From: Acidilobaceae archaeon UBA162
GTDB taxonomy: Archaea; Thermoproteota; Thermoprotei_A; Sulfolobales; Acidilobaceae
Reading direction: 5' to 3'
DNA length: 25,701 nt
NCBI GenBank assembly: GCA_002496425.1
Contig: DAJS01000001.1
Span: forward strand, 1-25,701
In this document: in pieces, positions 1 through 7,072 of the stretch
Layout of the letters: each line of letters begins with the position of its first letter
How positions within the stretch are numbered: the stretch's first letter is position 1
Position numbers and translations under genes: made by a program
The notes under the pieces: model-generated
What the model saw: the letters and a program-made list of their open reading frames with translations, nothing else
Told to the model about the DNA's origin: nothing
Databases searched by the model: none

Positions 1-436
1 GGGCCTCGTTAGACAGGAGGGTTGAGAACTGCTTGGAGGCCAGCCAGGCCCTGACATGTATCAGCAGTGCGCCCTTGAAGCCAGCCTGCCTGAGCGCATC
101 AACAACCTTTATGAGTGCCTCGTTAACCTTAGCCATGTATTGCTCCCCACCAAAGGCTATGTAGACCGCTTCAGGGCCCCAGGAGACCACGCTCTTGGCC
201 AGCGATGCCGTGTCGTCTGTATAATCGAATATCTTAACCTTCCCTGCTCCATAACCGTAGGTGTCCAGGTACGCTACCTCTGCGGCAGCAGCTATAGACT
301 CGCAGATTCTGTCAGGATAAGCTATGATAGCCACCTTGTTATAGCCCTTGAAGAGTCCCTGGCCCACGAGTCTGCCAGTAAGCCCTCTGAGGTAGACCTC
401 ATCCCCAAGGGGTAGAGCACCACTCGTAGCCGACAT
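1..436 (-). CDS. Partial type-1 periplasmic-binding-like protein, N-terminal lobe absent
   Basis: The reading frame is open from an ATG at 436 to the left edge (145 codons) and has no stop. Its pattern matches the middle of branched-chain amino acid or receptor-ligand-binding (type-1 periplasmic binding) proteins: an SATSGALPLGDEVY stretch, then KVAIIAYPD after about 33 residues, a Tyr/Asp turn, and a GPEAVYIAFGGE strand. In that family these segments follow a complete N-terminal lobe of 100 or more residues with a signal peptide. Here an in-frame TAG lies about 30 nt upstream, and L40e is encoded divergently just beyond, so there is no room for that lobe. GTG (445) and TTG (448) are alternative starts; a TATA-like sequence near 466-474 would place the transcript start close to them. 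It could be a truncated remnant or a cytoplasmic single-lobe protein. The family call is by eye and moderately sure. Confidence 0.5.
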   Translation of the reverse strand, partial: MSATSGALPLGDEVYLRGLTGRLVGQGLFKGYNKVAIIAYPDRICESIAAAAEVAYLDTYGYGAGKVKIFDYTDDTASLAKSVVSWGPEAVYIAFGGEQYMAKVNEALIKVVDALRQAGFKGALLIHVRAWLASKQFSTLLSNEA

Positions 437-547
437 CGCAGGCACCAAATTATAACGCGTCTTCTAGTTAATAAGGTTTTCTAATTACAAAAGATCCGTG
501 AGTAAGGCTTATTTGTGAGCCTAGACGTTGAGTGCGCGGTGCTGATA

Positions 548-721
548 ATGCCCATCACAGACCCCGAGCTAGTGAGGATAGTGCAGGAGAGGGTCTTCAA
601 TGTGCTGATATGCCGTCGCTGTGGAGCTCACAACCCTCCTGGTGCTAAGAAGTGCCGCAGATGCCATAGCACGGACCTGAGGCCCAAGAGGAAGGAGCTA
701 GCCAAGGTCAAGACTGCCTGA
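548..721 (+). CDS. rpl40e: 50S ribosomal protein L40e
   Basis: The 57-residue protein begins MPITDPELVRIVQERVF and carries a four-cysteine zinc ribbon (CRRCG and CRRCH separated by nine residues) followed by a basic tail. This is the archaeal counterpart of the ribosomal protein that eukaryotes make fused to ubiquitin. A longer frame opens at GTG 515, but the ATG at 548 gives exactly the conserved N-terminus and is chosen. A TATA-like cttattt near 508-514 lies at a plausible distance upstream. The 3' end overlaps the end of the convergent gene 708-1301 by 14 bp. Confidence 0.93.
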   Translation: MPITDPELVRIVQERVFNVLICRRCGAHNPPGAKKCRRCHSTDLRPKRKELAKVKTA

Positions 722-1301
722 GGGTCCTAACTACTCTAACCACAGAGCCTATGTTGTTGAACCTGCTCCCTCCTTCCACTTCTGGCCCTATGTTAATCAG
801 AAGTCCAGCATCTGAGTCAACGCAGCTGCATGGAAAGGCGTAGGAGGAGCCAGCAAGCCCTGCCCCCAGCGCCAGTAGCTCCTCAAGACCTTCAATAACT
901 GCCCCCTCACTCGGTCTTGCAGGGTAGAGGAGCGCCCTGAGCCTCTCGCTCACGTGCCACCTTGAGGCCAGACTCCCGCGAACCGCCAGCACTGCGCCTC
1001 CAAGCTCTGCGGCCACCCGTAGTAAGCTTGACTCCTGGCTAGTCCTGTCGAGCTGGCCATGGGCTACCTTAAGGCAGCCAATTGAAGCGCCTATGTAGGC
1101 CAGCTCCCTGGCACGATCAAGGGCCTGTGGGGTCAGGCCCTCGCCGCCCAGCAGCTCAAAGGAAAACCCCGAGGGGCTATCATGGTTGCACTTGGTCATG
1201 ACCCTGACCGTCGGCCTCTCAAGGGCTAAGGCCAACAGTGACCTGTTGCAACCTAACAGAACTACAAAGGGGACTAGGACCTCTACGTCAGCATTGCTCA
1301 A
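708..1301 (-). CDS. Unknown protein translationally coupled to S26e
   Basis: This is a 197-residue protein that I do not recognise. The ATG start overlaps the TGA stop of S26e (ATGA), so the two are surely co-transcribed and probably translationally coupled. The sequence is rich in Leu, Ala, Gly and Val with several possible alternating strands and helices, no signal peptide and no long membrane segment. Five cysteines are scattered: one near residue 18, one at 38 beside a His, one near 76, and a Cys-Ser-Cys around 158-160. They do not form a zinc-ribbon pattern. The context suggests a role linked to ribosomes or RNA, but this is only inference from the operon. It ends 14 bp inside the convergent L40e gene. 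Confidence 0.7.
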   Translation of the reverse strand: MSNADVEVLVPFVVLLGCNRSLLALALERPTVRVMTKCNHDSPSGFSFELLGGEGLTPQALDRARELAYIGASIGCLKVAHGQLDRTSQESSLLRVAAELGGAVLAVRGSLASRWHVSERLRALLYPARPSEGAVIEGLEELLALGAGLAGSSYAFPCSCVDSDAGLLINIGPEVEGGSRFNNIGSVVRVVRTLRQS

Positions 1302-1585
1302 ATCAGGCTCACTCTTGGCTTCCTCTCCTCCTCAGGTCTTATCTTCGCAAGCCCGTAATGTATAGCGCAACTGATGCAGTAGCACTTGGTCACTGGGTAC
1401 CTGGATATTACGGCACCTTTCTTCTCCAGCTCAGCTGCGAGCTGAGGATCTACTGGCGAGTAGTACCTAGTGACGCATATAGCCTTATCCTCCGGGACTA
1501 GCCTCCCGCAGTTGTCGCATTGTATCATGCGAACCCTGCCCTTGTCACCCTTCCTTCTCCCTCTGCTCTCCCTCTTCTTGGGCAA
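1298..1585 (-). CDS. rps26e: 30S ribosomal protein S26e
   Basis: A 95-residue protein starting MPKKRESRGRRKGDKGRV, followed by CDNCGRLVPEDKAI and a second pair CISCAIHYG. This is the archaeal S26e layout: a basic N-terminus and a zinc site made by two CxxC motifs. S26e sits at the small-subunit platform near the mRNA exit. The start is TTG (1585-1583), fixed by the conserved MPKKR N-terminus. A palindromic TATA element at 1619-1626 is about 37 bp upstream and appears to be shared with the divergent LX gene. The stop overlaps the start of the unknown gene downstream. Confidence 0.93.
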   Translation of the reverse strand: MPKKRESRGRRKGDKGRVRMIQCDNCGRLVPEDKAICVTRYYSPVDPQLAAELEKKGAVISRYPVTKCYCISCAIHYGLAKIRPEEERKPRVSLI

Positions 1586-1618
1586 GTTATCTCGCCTTAC
1601 CTACGTCAAGCATTCAAG

Positions 1619-1626
1619 CTTATAAG
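1619..1626. promoter_or_regulatory. Palindromic TATA box shared by S26e and LX
   Basis: The sequence cttataag is a perfect palindrome in the only gap between two divergent ribosomal genes. It would place the minus-strand transcript start near 1597 (12 nt before the S26e TTG) and the plus-strand start near 1649 (about 31 nt before the LX GTG, which has its own GGTG ribosome site at 1669-1672). Positions follow the usual archaeal spacing of about 26 nt; no transcript has been seen. Confidence 0.6.
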
Positions 1627-1679
1627 TTTAAGGAAAGGCTTAACCCTAAGGCTCAAGAATCCAGCCGAGGTGCTCGCCC

Positions 1680-1940
1680 GTGACTAACGAGGTAAAGATC
1701 TATAGGATTAGCGGGCTCATGTTGCTATCCCATGACAGTGTGCCCGAGTGGAAGAAGTTCACCAAGTACGTGAGGGCTGTGAGCGAGAAGGACGCCCTTG
1801 AGAAGGTGTACTCCTGGCTCGGCAGCAACCATAAGCTGAAGCGCTATCATATAAAGGTTTCTGAGATAAAGGAGGTTAGGCTTGAAGAGGTCAAAGATAA
1901 GCGTTTGATAGACCTGAGCCTGGCCACTAAACTAAGGTGA
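1680..1940 (+). CDS. rplX: 50S ribosomal protein LX (L18Ae/L20e family)
   Basis: The 86-residue protein contains the LX core: VKIYRISG near the start, W-KFTKYVRA around residues 24-33, a KDALEKVYSWLGS helix and KRYHIKVSEIKEV. LX is the short archaeal homologue of L18Ae. The start is GTG 1680, preceded by GGTG seven bases upstream; no in-frame ATG comes before the conserved VKIYR strand. It is the first gene of an operon with prefoldin alpha and ftsY, an order known from many archaea, where L39e, L31e and aIF6 usually precede it. Here those three lie about 9 kb away. Confidence 0.92.
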   Translation: MTNEVKIYRISGLMLLSHDSVPEWKKFTKYVRAVSEKDALEKVYSWLGSNHKLKRYHIKVSEIKEVRLEEVKDKRLIDLSLATKLR

Positions 1941-1945
1941 GAGGG

Positions 1946-2401
1946 TTGTCTGAGCGCCAGCAGCGCGTAGTCACACTTGACGACCTCATAGTGCAGCTTG
2001 AGCTGATAAAGGCTGAGGCGTCAAGGTTAAGGGACCTGTTAACAAACCTTGTGGCTGAGAGGAACTCTATAAGGGTAGCTAAGGATACCATAGATGCCAT
2101 AACCAGGGCCGAGCAGGGAGCAAACCTCCTCTTCCCGCTCAGCTCAAACCCTATAGCCTTCGTAGAGGTCAACGCTGTAGATAAGAATGAGGTCATAGTC
2201 CACCTTGGTGCTGATGTGTATGCCAAGCTCGATGTGTCTGAGGGCCTAAGGCTGCTTAGTGAGGAGGAAGGAAACTACAACAAGATGATAGAGGAGGTTA
2301 GCACGAGGCTGTCCGAGCTGGAAAACCTACAGGCCCAGTATGAGGCGGTGATACAGCAGGCCCTCCGCCAGGCCCAGAGAGCCACAGGGGCCAAGGGCTG
2401 A
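1946..2401 (+). CDS. pfdA: Prefoldin alpha subunit (GimC alpha)
   Basis: The product has the prefoldin layout: an N-terminal coiled coil (about residues 10-50), a central beta-hairpin region with NPIAFVEV and EVIVHLGADVYAKLD, and a C-terminal coiled coil ending in an Ala/Gln-rich tail. Two alpha and four beta subunits form the jellyfish-shaped chaperone that captures unfolded proteins and passes them to the thermosome. The beta subunit is not in the window. The TTG at 1946 is chosen (151 residues) because GGTGAG lies five bases upstream; GTG 1937, overlapping the LX stop as GTGA, would add three residues. ftsY follows after five bases. Confidence 0.93.
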   Translation: MSERQQRVVTLDDLIVQLELIKAEASRLRDLLTNLVAERNSIRVAKDTIDAITRAEQGANLLFPLSSNPIAFVEVNAVDKNEVIVHLGADVYAKLDVSEGLRLLSEEEGNYNKMIEEVSTRLSELENLQAQYEAVIQQALRQAQRATGAKG

Positions 2402-2406
2402 AGATC

Positions 2407-3321
2407 TTGTTTGAGAGGCTCCGTAAAGCACTACAGGACGCTGTCAAGTCCTTCGCTGAGAAGCTGGAGATGAAGGAGCTGAGCGAGGGGGACATAGACG
2501 AGATCCTCGATACCATCAGGCTAGACCTCATCGATGCCAACGTAGCTCTCGAGGTCGTTGACCTAATATCTAAGGACCTCAAGATGAAGCTAACAGGCAG
2601 ACGCGTGCCCAGGGGGACTGATGTGGAGGAGTATGTCAGGCAGTTGCTCAGGGAGTCCCTTGAACAGATCCTTGGAGAATCCCCGATAGACCTTATGGCT
2701 AAGGTCAAGGATGCCTGCTCCAGGGGTAAGCCGTTTGTAGTGACGTTCTTCGGGGTCAACGGTGTTGGTAAGACAACTACCATAGCCAAGATTGCCTACA
2801 TGCTCAAGTCGGCTGGTGTGACGCCCGTCCTTGCAGAAAGTGACACCTTTAGAGCTGGAGCCCAGGAACAGCTCAGGAAGCAGGCCGATAACTTAGGGGT
2901 TCCTTTTATTGGAGCTCCCTATGGCTCTGACCCGGCCAGCGTGGCATACAATGCTATAAGCTTCGCATCAAGCCACGGCTTCTGTGTCGTGCTGATAGAC
3001 ACGGCCGGCAGGATGCACGTGGACTTGAACCTAATGGATGAGCTGAAAAAAGTCGTTAAGGTAGCAAAGCCTGACATCAGGGTACTTATTGTTGACGCGC
3101 TTACCGGCAACGATGCAGTAGAGCAGGTGAGAGCGTTCGCCGAGGCAGTAGGCTTTGACGCTATCATAGTCACAAAGGTTGACGCTGACGAGAAGGGAGG
3201 CACGGCGCTCTCAGTGGCAGTCATCTCGGGCAGGCCAATCATGATGCTTGGAGTTGGCCAACACCTCACAGACCTCGAGCCCTTTGACGCCAAGAGCTAT
3301 GTCAAAAGATTACTAGGCTGA
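2407..3321 (+). CDS. ftsY: Signal recognition particle receptor FtsY
   Basis: A 304-residue SRP GTPase. The N-terminal helical domain (about 1-95) is followed by the G domain: P-loop GVNGVGKTTT near 116-125, the insertion-box motif DTFRAGAQEQL near 146-156, DTAGR near 199-202 and TKVDADEKGG near 256-265. FtsY docks SRP-ribosome complexes at the membrane by forming a GTP-bound heterodimer with the SRP54 protein. It lacks the methionine-rich M domain of SRP54, which separates the two paralogues. The start is TTG, five bases after the prefoldin stop. The acidic N-terminal extension found in bacterial FtsY is absent, as usual in archaea. It ends nine bases from the convergent CBS gene. Confidence 0.95.
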   Translation: MFERLRKALQDAVKSFAEKLEMKELSEGDIDEILDTIRLDLIDANVALEVVDLISKDLKMKLTGRRVPRGTDVEEYVRQLLRESLEQILGESPIDLMAKVKDACSRGKPFVVTFFGVNGVGKTTTIAKIAYMLKSAGVTPVLAESDTFRAGAQEQLRKQADNLGVPFIGAPYGSDPASVAYNAISFASSHGFCVVLIDTAGRMHVDLNLMDELKKVVKVAKPDIRVLIVDALTGNDAVEQVRAFAEAVGFDAIIVTKVDADEKGGTALSVAVISGRPIMMLGVGQHLTDLEPFDAKSYVKRLLG

Positions 3322-3330
3322 AGGGCAGGG

Positions 3331-4191
3331 TTATAGCCTCGCCAGTAGGCCCACTATGTCAAGCTTCGTCACAAGCCCTATCGCCCTGTACTCGTTGTCA
3401 ACCACTGGCGTGCAACCTATGCGCTCGCTAACCATGAGGTTCGCCGACTTGGCCATGTCGTCCTCTGACGAAACTGTTACCACATCAGATGACATTATAT
3501 CCTCGGCCAGAGGTACAAGGTATGTCCTCACCCTGATAACCTTATCCTTAACCTCGTCGACAACCTTCCTCCTTATGAACCTATCCTTGCCGCGGGCCTC
3601 CACAAGGGGCCTCAGGATCTGAGCCATAACCACGTCCCTCTTAGCTATTACCCCTAGGAGCTTTCCATCAGGCTCAACGACTAGGACCTTCTTGGCCGGA
3701 TCCGAGTCCATGAGCTTAACCACATAGTAGATGCTGTGAGTCGACAGGGCCTTAGCAAAGTCCCTCCTCATCGCACTGTCAACCCTGAACTTGCCTGTGT
3801 ACCTCTCGCTGAAAGCACGAACTAGATCGTGTCTGGTTATGATGCCTATAAGCTTCCCCTCGTCATCAACTACAGGAAGACCTCCTATCCTGTGCCTTAA
3901 CATAAGCTTGGCCGCGGCCTTTACGCTCTTGTCAGCCTTAATGGTTATGGGATCCTTTGTCATTACGTCAGAGATCCTTATCTGGTCAAGTGGCACGTAG
4001 TAGCTAGTGCCATACATGGCCTCAAGGAGGTCAGTAGTGGTCAGAACCCCTATTGGCCTCTCCGCCTCGTTAACAACGACCAACCTGTTTATACCCTTCT
4101 TAAGCATAAGGTTCCTGGCGTGAGCCAGCGTGTCAAAGGGTTTGACAACGTAGACTGGCGACGTCATGTAGCTCCTGATCCTTGGTGCCAA
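3331..4191 (-). CDS. Four-CBS-domain protein, third gene of the CBS operon
   Basis: The 286 residues consist entirely of four CBS domains at about 5-62, 72-132, 135-195 and 225-286, forming two Bateman modules. Each has the signature of a DVMT/YMTSP-like start, a helix, a G(L/I)PVVD or RLVVV strand and a G(I/V)(I/L)T-x-x-D ending. CBS pairs bind adenine nucleotides or related ligands, but no catalytic domain is attached, so the target is unknown. The start is TTG 4191 with AGGTGA four bases upstream; that element contains the stop of the preceding CBS gene, so the genes are coupled. It is last of three co-directional CBS genes and ends nine bases from convergent ftsY. Confidence 0.88.
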   Translation of the reverse strand: MAPRIRSYMTSPVYVVKPFDTLAHARNLMLKKGINRLVVVNEAERPIGVLTTTDLLEAMYGTSYYVPLDQIRISDVMTKDPITIKADKSVKAAAKLMLRHRIGGLPVVDDEGKLIGIITRHDLVRAFSERYTGKFRVDSAMRRDFAKALSTHSIYYVVKLMDSDPAKKVLVVEPDGKLLGVIAKRDVVMAQILRPLVEARGKDRFIRRKVVDEVKDKVIRVRTYLVPLAEDIMSSDVVTVSSEDDMAKSANLMVSERIGCTPVVDNEYRAIGLVTKLDIVGLLARL

Positions 4192-4197
4192 CCCGGT

Positions 4198-5184
4198 TCA
4201 CCTCTGGGAGGCTATAGCTACCAGTACGTCCCTCTCAGTTATCAGGCCAGTGGCATCGCCTGACTCATTGACTACTATGAGGCTGTTCGTGCCGTAGGCA
4301 TTCATGGCTTGTATGGCCTCGTAAACGTCTGCCTCCTGGTTTATGGTCTGTACCTCCTTAGTCATTATCGCCCCTACCGGGGTTGAGAGCACGTCGTCTA
4401 TGTCGTAGCTGCTGGCCCTCTTGAGGGCCTCGTGGGAGCCGAAGAACCCTATGAAGTCCAGCGCGCTCAGGATGCCAACTATCGACCCATCCTCCCTGGA
4501 TACGACGGGTAGGCGCCTGAACCCATAGATGGACATGAGCTCTGCTGCCCTCTTCAAGCTGCAGTCCGCAAACACCGCAACTATGGTAGTTGACATTATA
4601 GAGGATACCTTGATCTTTACCTCTGATGTGCCTAGGTGTCTCACCATATCATGCTCTGTGACCACACCAACAGGTGTCAGGTTCCTGTCGACCACTGGGA
4701 TGAAGCCAACTCCGTTAATCACCATTATCTTAAGCGCCTCGCTTATCTTGGAGGCTGTTGTGGCGTAGAGGGGTGATGGGTTCATGAGGTTCTCCACGTA
4801 CTCATGGGTCAGGGCTGAGTAGATATCGCCCTTGTGCCTCTGCCTGAGGACCATGAATGCCCTGCCACCTCCTAGGTAGTCTATCACGTCAGTCGCTGTT
4901 AGCGTGCCTCTGAGACGCCCTGAGGAGTCAACCACTACCAGCCCCCTGATGCGCCTAGAACTCATGAGCTCTAAGGCCTCGAGAATAGTTGAGGTTGCCG
5001 TTATTGTTACTGCTGGCCTTGATGCTATTTTCATTAGCTCACCCTCCTTCTCGTGAACCCTCTGGCTCCAGTTGGGCGACGCGTCAGCCCTGAGATACCT
5101 CAGCTGGGTCTCCCTCCTTTGTCTGACATCTGTGATCAGTCTGACGGGATGCGCTACCCTGATGTTAGGCCTCACCCTGCTCAT
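4198..5184 (-). CDS. Four-CBS-domain protein, second gene of the CBS operon
   Basis: A 328-residue protein with four CBS domains at about 52-107, 128-185, 192-252 and 270-328, preceded by a basic N-terminal extension of about 50 residues (rich in Arg, with Val-Arg repeats) that the two sister proteins lack. The ATG overlaps the TGA of the upstream CBS gene (ATGA). The repeated domain endings (GVVTEHDMVRH, GILSALDF, GLITERDVLVA) are typical of nucleotide-sensing Bateman modules. No enzyme or DNA-binding domain is visible, although the Arg-rich extension could contact nucleic acid or a partner; that is only a guess. Confidence 0.87.
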   Translation of the reverse strand: MSRVRPNIRVAHPVRLITDVRQRRETQLRYLRADASPNWSQRVHEKEGELMKIASRPAVTITATSTILEALELMSSRRIRGLVVVDSSGRLRGTLTATDVIDYLGGGRAFMVLRQRHKGDIYSALTHEYVENLMNPSPLYATTASKISEALKIMVINGVGFIPVVDRNLTPVGVVTEHDMVRHLGTSEVKIKVSSIMSTTIVAVFADCSLKRAAELMSIYGFRRLPVVSREDGSIVGILSALDFIGFFGSHEALKRASSYDIDDVLSTPVGAIMTKEVQTINQEADVYEAIQAMNAYGTNSLIVVNESGDATGLITERDVLVAIASQR

Positions 5185-6044
5185 AGTATATCACCTCCTT
5201 GTATCAGAGCCCTTATTATATCCTCCCTGTCAACTATCCCGACAAGCCTCGGGCTCCTGGGCGACTCGACTACTGGCACCCTGCCGTAACGCCTCTTAAC
5301 CATTAGATCCGCAACCTCATAAAGCTCAGACCAGGGATAGACAACCGCTGCTGGCCTGTTCATAACGTCAACCACCTTAGGTCCTCTCGAGGGTCCTGAC
5401 TCGCTTTCGAGGTGTATTCTGCTATAGCCCTTAGCTATGAGATCGTACTGAGTTATCATGCCTACTACCCTTAGCTCCTCGTCAACTACGGGAAGGCCAG
5501 CATAGCGAAGCTCCACCATGCGCCTCCAAATCTTAGAGACATAGTCATCTACCCTGGCGTACTCTATGTTTCTGCTCATAACGTCGGATACCTTAATGGA
5601 TCTTAGAGCTTCAGCCTCCAGGGAGAGCGAGAGCCGTATTACATCGCTCAGCTCAAAGAGGGTAACGTACCTCCCGTTGCTGTCAACTACAGGTGCGTCC
5701 CACTGGTCCCTCTCTACCAGCGACTTTAGGGCCTCCTGAACCCTCTCGTCTCCCCTGAGGACTACTGGAGGCATTAGAGCTAGGGAGCCCACTGTTGCCT
5801 CGGACTTAGAGGAGCTGGCCATGAGCACGTCACCTCTGGTAACCACTCCAATCAGACCCCCATCGGGCTCGATCACCGGAACGCTTCTGAGCCCCATCTC
5901 CCTCATTAATCTCCTAGCTTCCTGAACCCTTTCCTCCGGCCTTAGGCCTGGCACCTTCTTGTCGGCTACTATGTCGCTAACGAGTAGGTCTTTCAACCTC
6001 TTGGAGCTCATGGAGGACGCCCTAGCCAATAGAGGGCCACCCAC
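5181..6044 (-). CDS. Four-CBS-domain protein, first gene of the CBS operon
   Basis: A 287-residue protein with four CBS domains at about 18-76, 80-138, 147-207 and 220-284. The second is divergent: where the others end in a Gly-Val-Ile-Thr-like strand it has RYVTLFELSDV. The GTG at 6044 lies a few bases from the transcript start predicted by the TATA box at 6072-6080, which suggests a leaderless mRNA; ATG 6011 is an alternative that removes eleven residues. This is the lead gene of the three-gene CBS operon and overlaps the next gene by 4 bp. No ligand or partner can be named from the sequence. Confidence 0.87.
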   Translation of the reverse strand: MGGPLLARASSMSSKRLKDLLVSDIVADKKVPGLRPEERVQEARRLMREMGLRSVPVIEPDGGLIGVVTRGDVLMASSSKSEATVGSLALMPPVVLRGDERVQEALKSLVERDQWDAPVVDSNGRYVTLFELSDVIRLSLSLEAEALRSIKVSDVMSRNIEYARVDDYVSKIWRRMVELRYAGLPVVDEELRVVGMITQYDLIAKGYSRIHLESESGPSRGPKVVDVMNRPAAVVYPWSELYEVADLMVKRRYGRVPVVESPRSPRLVGIVDREDIIRALIQGGDIL

Positions 6045-6071
6045 TATGCAGATAAGTTAGTGCAGTGGGAG

Positions 6072-6080
6072 AAATTTATA
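6072..6080 (-). promoter_or_regulatory. TATA box of the CBS operon
   Basis: On the minus strand this reads tataaattt. Its centre is about 32 bp before the GTG at 6044, predicting a leader of only about 6 nt. It is the only good promoter in the gap between the HTH/PRT gene and the three CBS genes. Confidence 0.6.
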
Positions 6081-6114
6081 GTAGAAGTAGATTATGTATT
6101 GATGGTTTGATAGC

Positions 6115-6984
6115 TCATAAACTATCGTGAAGGCTTCCGGCCATGAGCATCTGGTTCCCCTGACGCCCCTGGTACTGTTGTCCTTTGCTACTCTCGGACT
6201 GATCGACTAGGGTCACGACTCTTGCGTCGATTCCGAGCCTCTCCTTAAGTATCTCCCTAACCTTATCTGCGGCCCCAACAACGCCCACAACACCTACTAT
6301 TGTGCACTGTCTCAGCTTGGCCACATCAACCAAGGCCCCAACCTGTGGCAGCTTACTGAGATCAACCATGACTAACAGTACCCTGCCACGTCTCGGCAGG
6401 CACTCCTTGGGGAGCAACATCGTATCATAGTAGTCCTGTGACACCTTATAGTTCTTCGCTATTACATGCTTGGAGTAAGGGGTCTTGGAGGCCACACAGA
6501 GCCTAGCGTGGAATAGATCCGAGAGTGTGGCCCCGAAGGCCGCGGAGTAGCCATCAGGGCCCGCAACTATAGCGTTTATCTTCTCACCCTTGAAGCTCTC
6601 AAGGACTCTGAGCTCAAGCAGTGACGCCACTCCTGGACTGCTCAACATCTGCCACAGCTCTCCTCCGTTGACTATCTTTGCTAAGGCCTCGGACACCAGG
6701 TTCTCTGAAGCTATCTTGGCCAGCAGCTTCTCCGCGGTCTCCCTCTCCGGCACGCTCCTCAGCGTTACGTATCTCCACAGTATCTGGGCTGATACGCCCA
6801 GCCTATCCTCGAGCTTCTTGAAGGAGTAGAAGTACTTGAGTGCGTTAAGAACCTTGTAAAGCGTGTACTTCAGGTTACCGTAGTCGTTTTCCTGCAAGGC
6901 AGTCCTGAGGTCGAGTTCAGAGGCTGCGGGTTCATGACCTTGCTGGGAGCTGAGATCCTGGTCTCCGGAGCCTGAGGCCCCCAT
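6115..6984 (-). CDS. HTH regulator with degenerate phosphoribosyltransferase-like domain
   Basis: The 289-residue product appears to have two parts. A helix-turn-helix lies near residues 57-85 (KKLEDRLGVSAQILWRYVT, then a recognition-like helix), and a C-terminal alpha/beta domain resembles the type-I phosphoribosyltransferase fold used by archaeal PyrE-like/GfcR and bacterial PurR regulators (strands around VAGPDGYSAAFGATLSDLF and RVLLVMVDLSK). The canonical PRPP loop has two acidic residues and a T-G pair after the strand; here it is VMVDLSKLPQVG, so PRPP binding may be lost. The tail (about 25 residues, Gln/Ser/Gly-rich) looks disordered. A longer frame starts at TTG 7041, but it would cover the TATA box at 7019-7028, so ATG 6984 is chosen. 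The family assignment is by pattern only. Confidence 0.6.
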   Translation of the reverse strand: MGASGSGDQDLSSQQGHEPAASELDLRTALQENDYGNLKYTLYKVLNALKYFYSFKKLEDRLGVSAQILWRYVTLRSVPERETAEKLLAKIASENLVSEALAKIVNGGELWQMLSSPGVASLLELRVLESFKGEKINAIVAGPDGYSAAFGATLSDLFHARLCVASKTPYSKHVIAKNYKVSQDYYDTMLLPKECLPRRGRVLLVMVDLSKLPQVGALVDVAKLRQCTIVGVVGVVGAADKVREILKERLGIDARVVTLVDQSESSKGQQYQGRQGNQMLMAGSLHDSL

Positions 6985-7018
6985 AGTTTCTACTCTCGTG
7001 ACATCAATGCGGCCAGGA

Positions 7019-7028
7019 CTTAAAAATA
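7019..7028 (-). promoter_or_regulatory. TATA box of the HTH/PRT-like gene
   Basis: On the minus strand this reads tatttttaag, a typical crenarchaeal T-rich TATA element. It predicts transcription from near 6998, about 14 nt before the ATG at 6984, and decides the start against the upstream TTG at 7041. Confidence 0.6.
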
Positions 7029-7072
7029 GCGCTTTGAACAATCTCTTGAGCCATTAGCCTAGACTAAACGGC

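Noticed and set aside
56..415. Plus-strand open frame of 119 codons
   Set aside because: It is the mirror of the partial binding-protein gene read on the minus strand; the minus frame shows family motifs and runs to the window edge.
4529..5299. Several plus-strand frames across the CBS genes
   Set aside because: They lie opposite CBS coding sequence, have no start signals, and consist of low-complexity Ser/Thr/Leu from reverse-strand codon bias.
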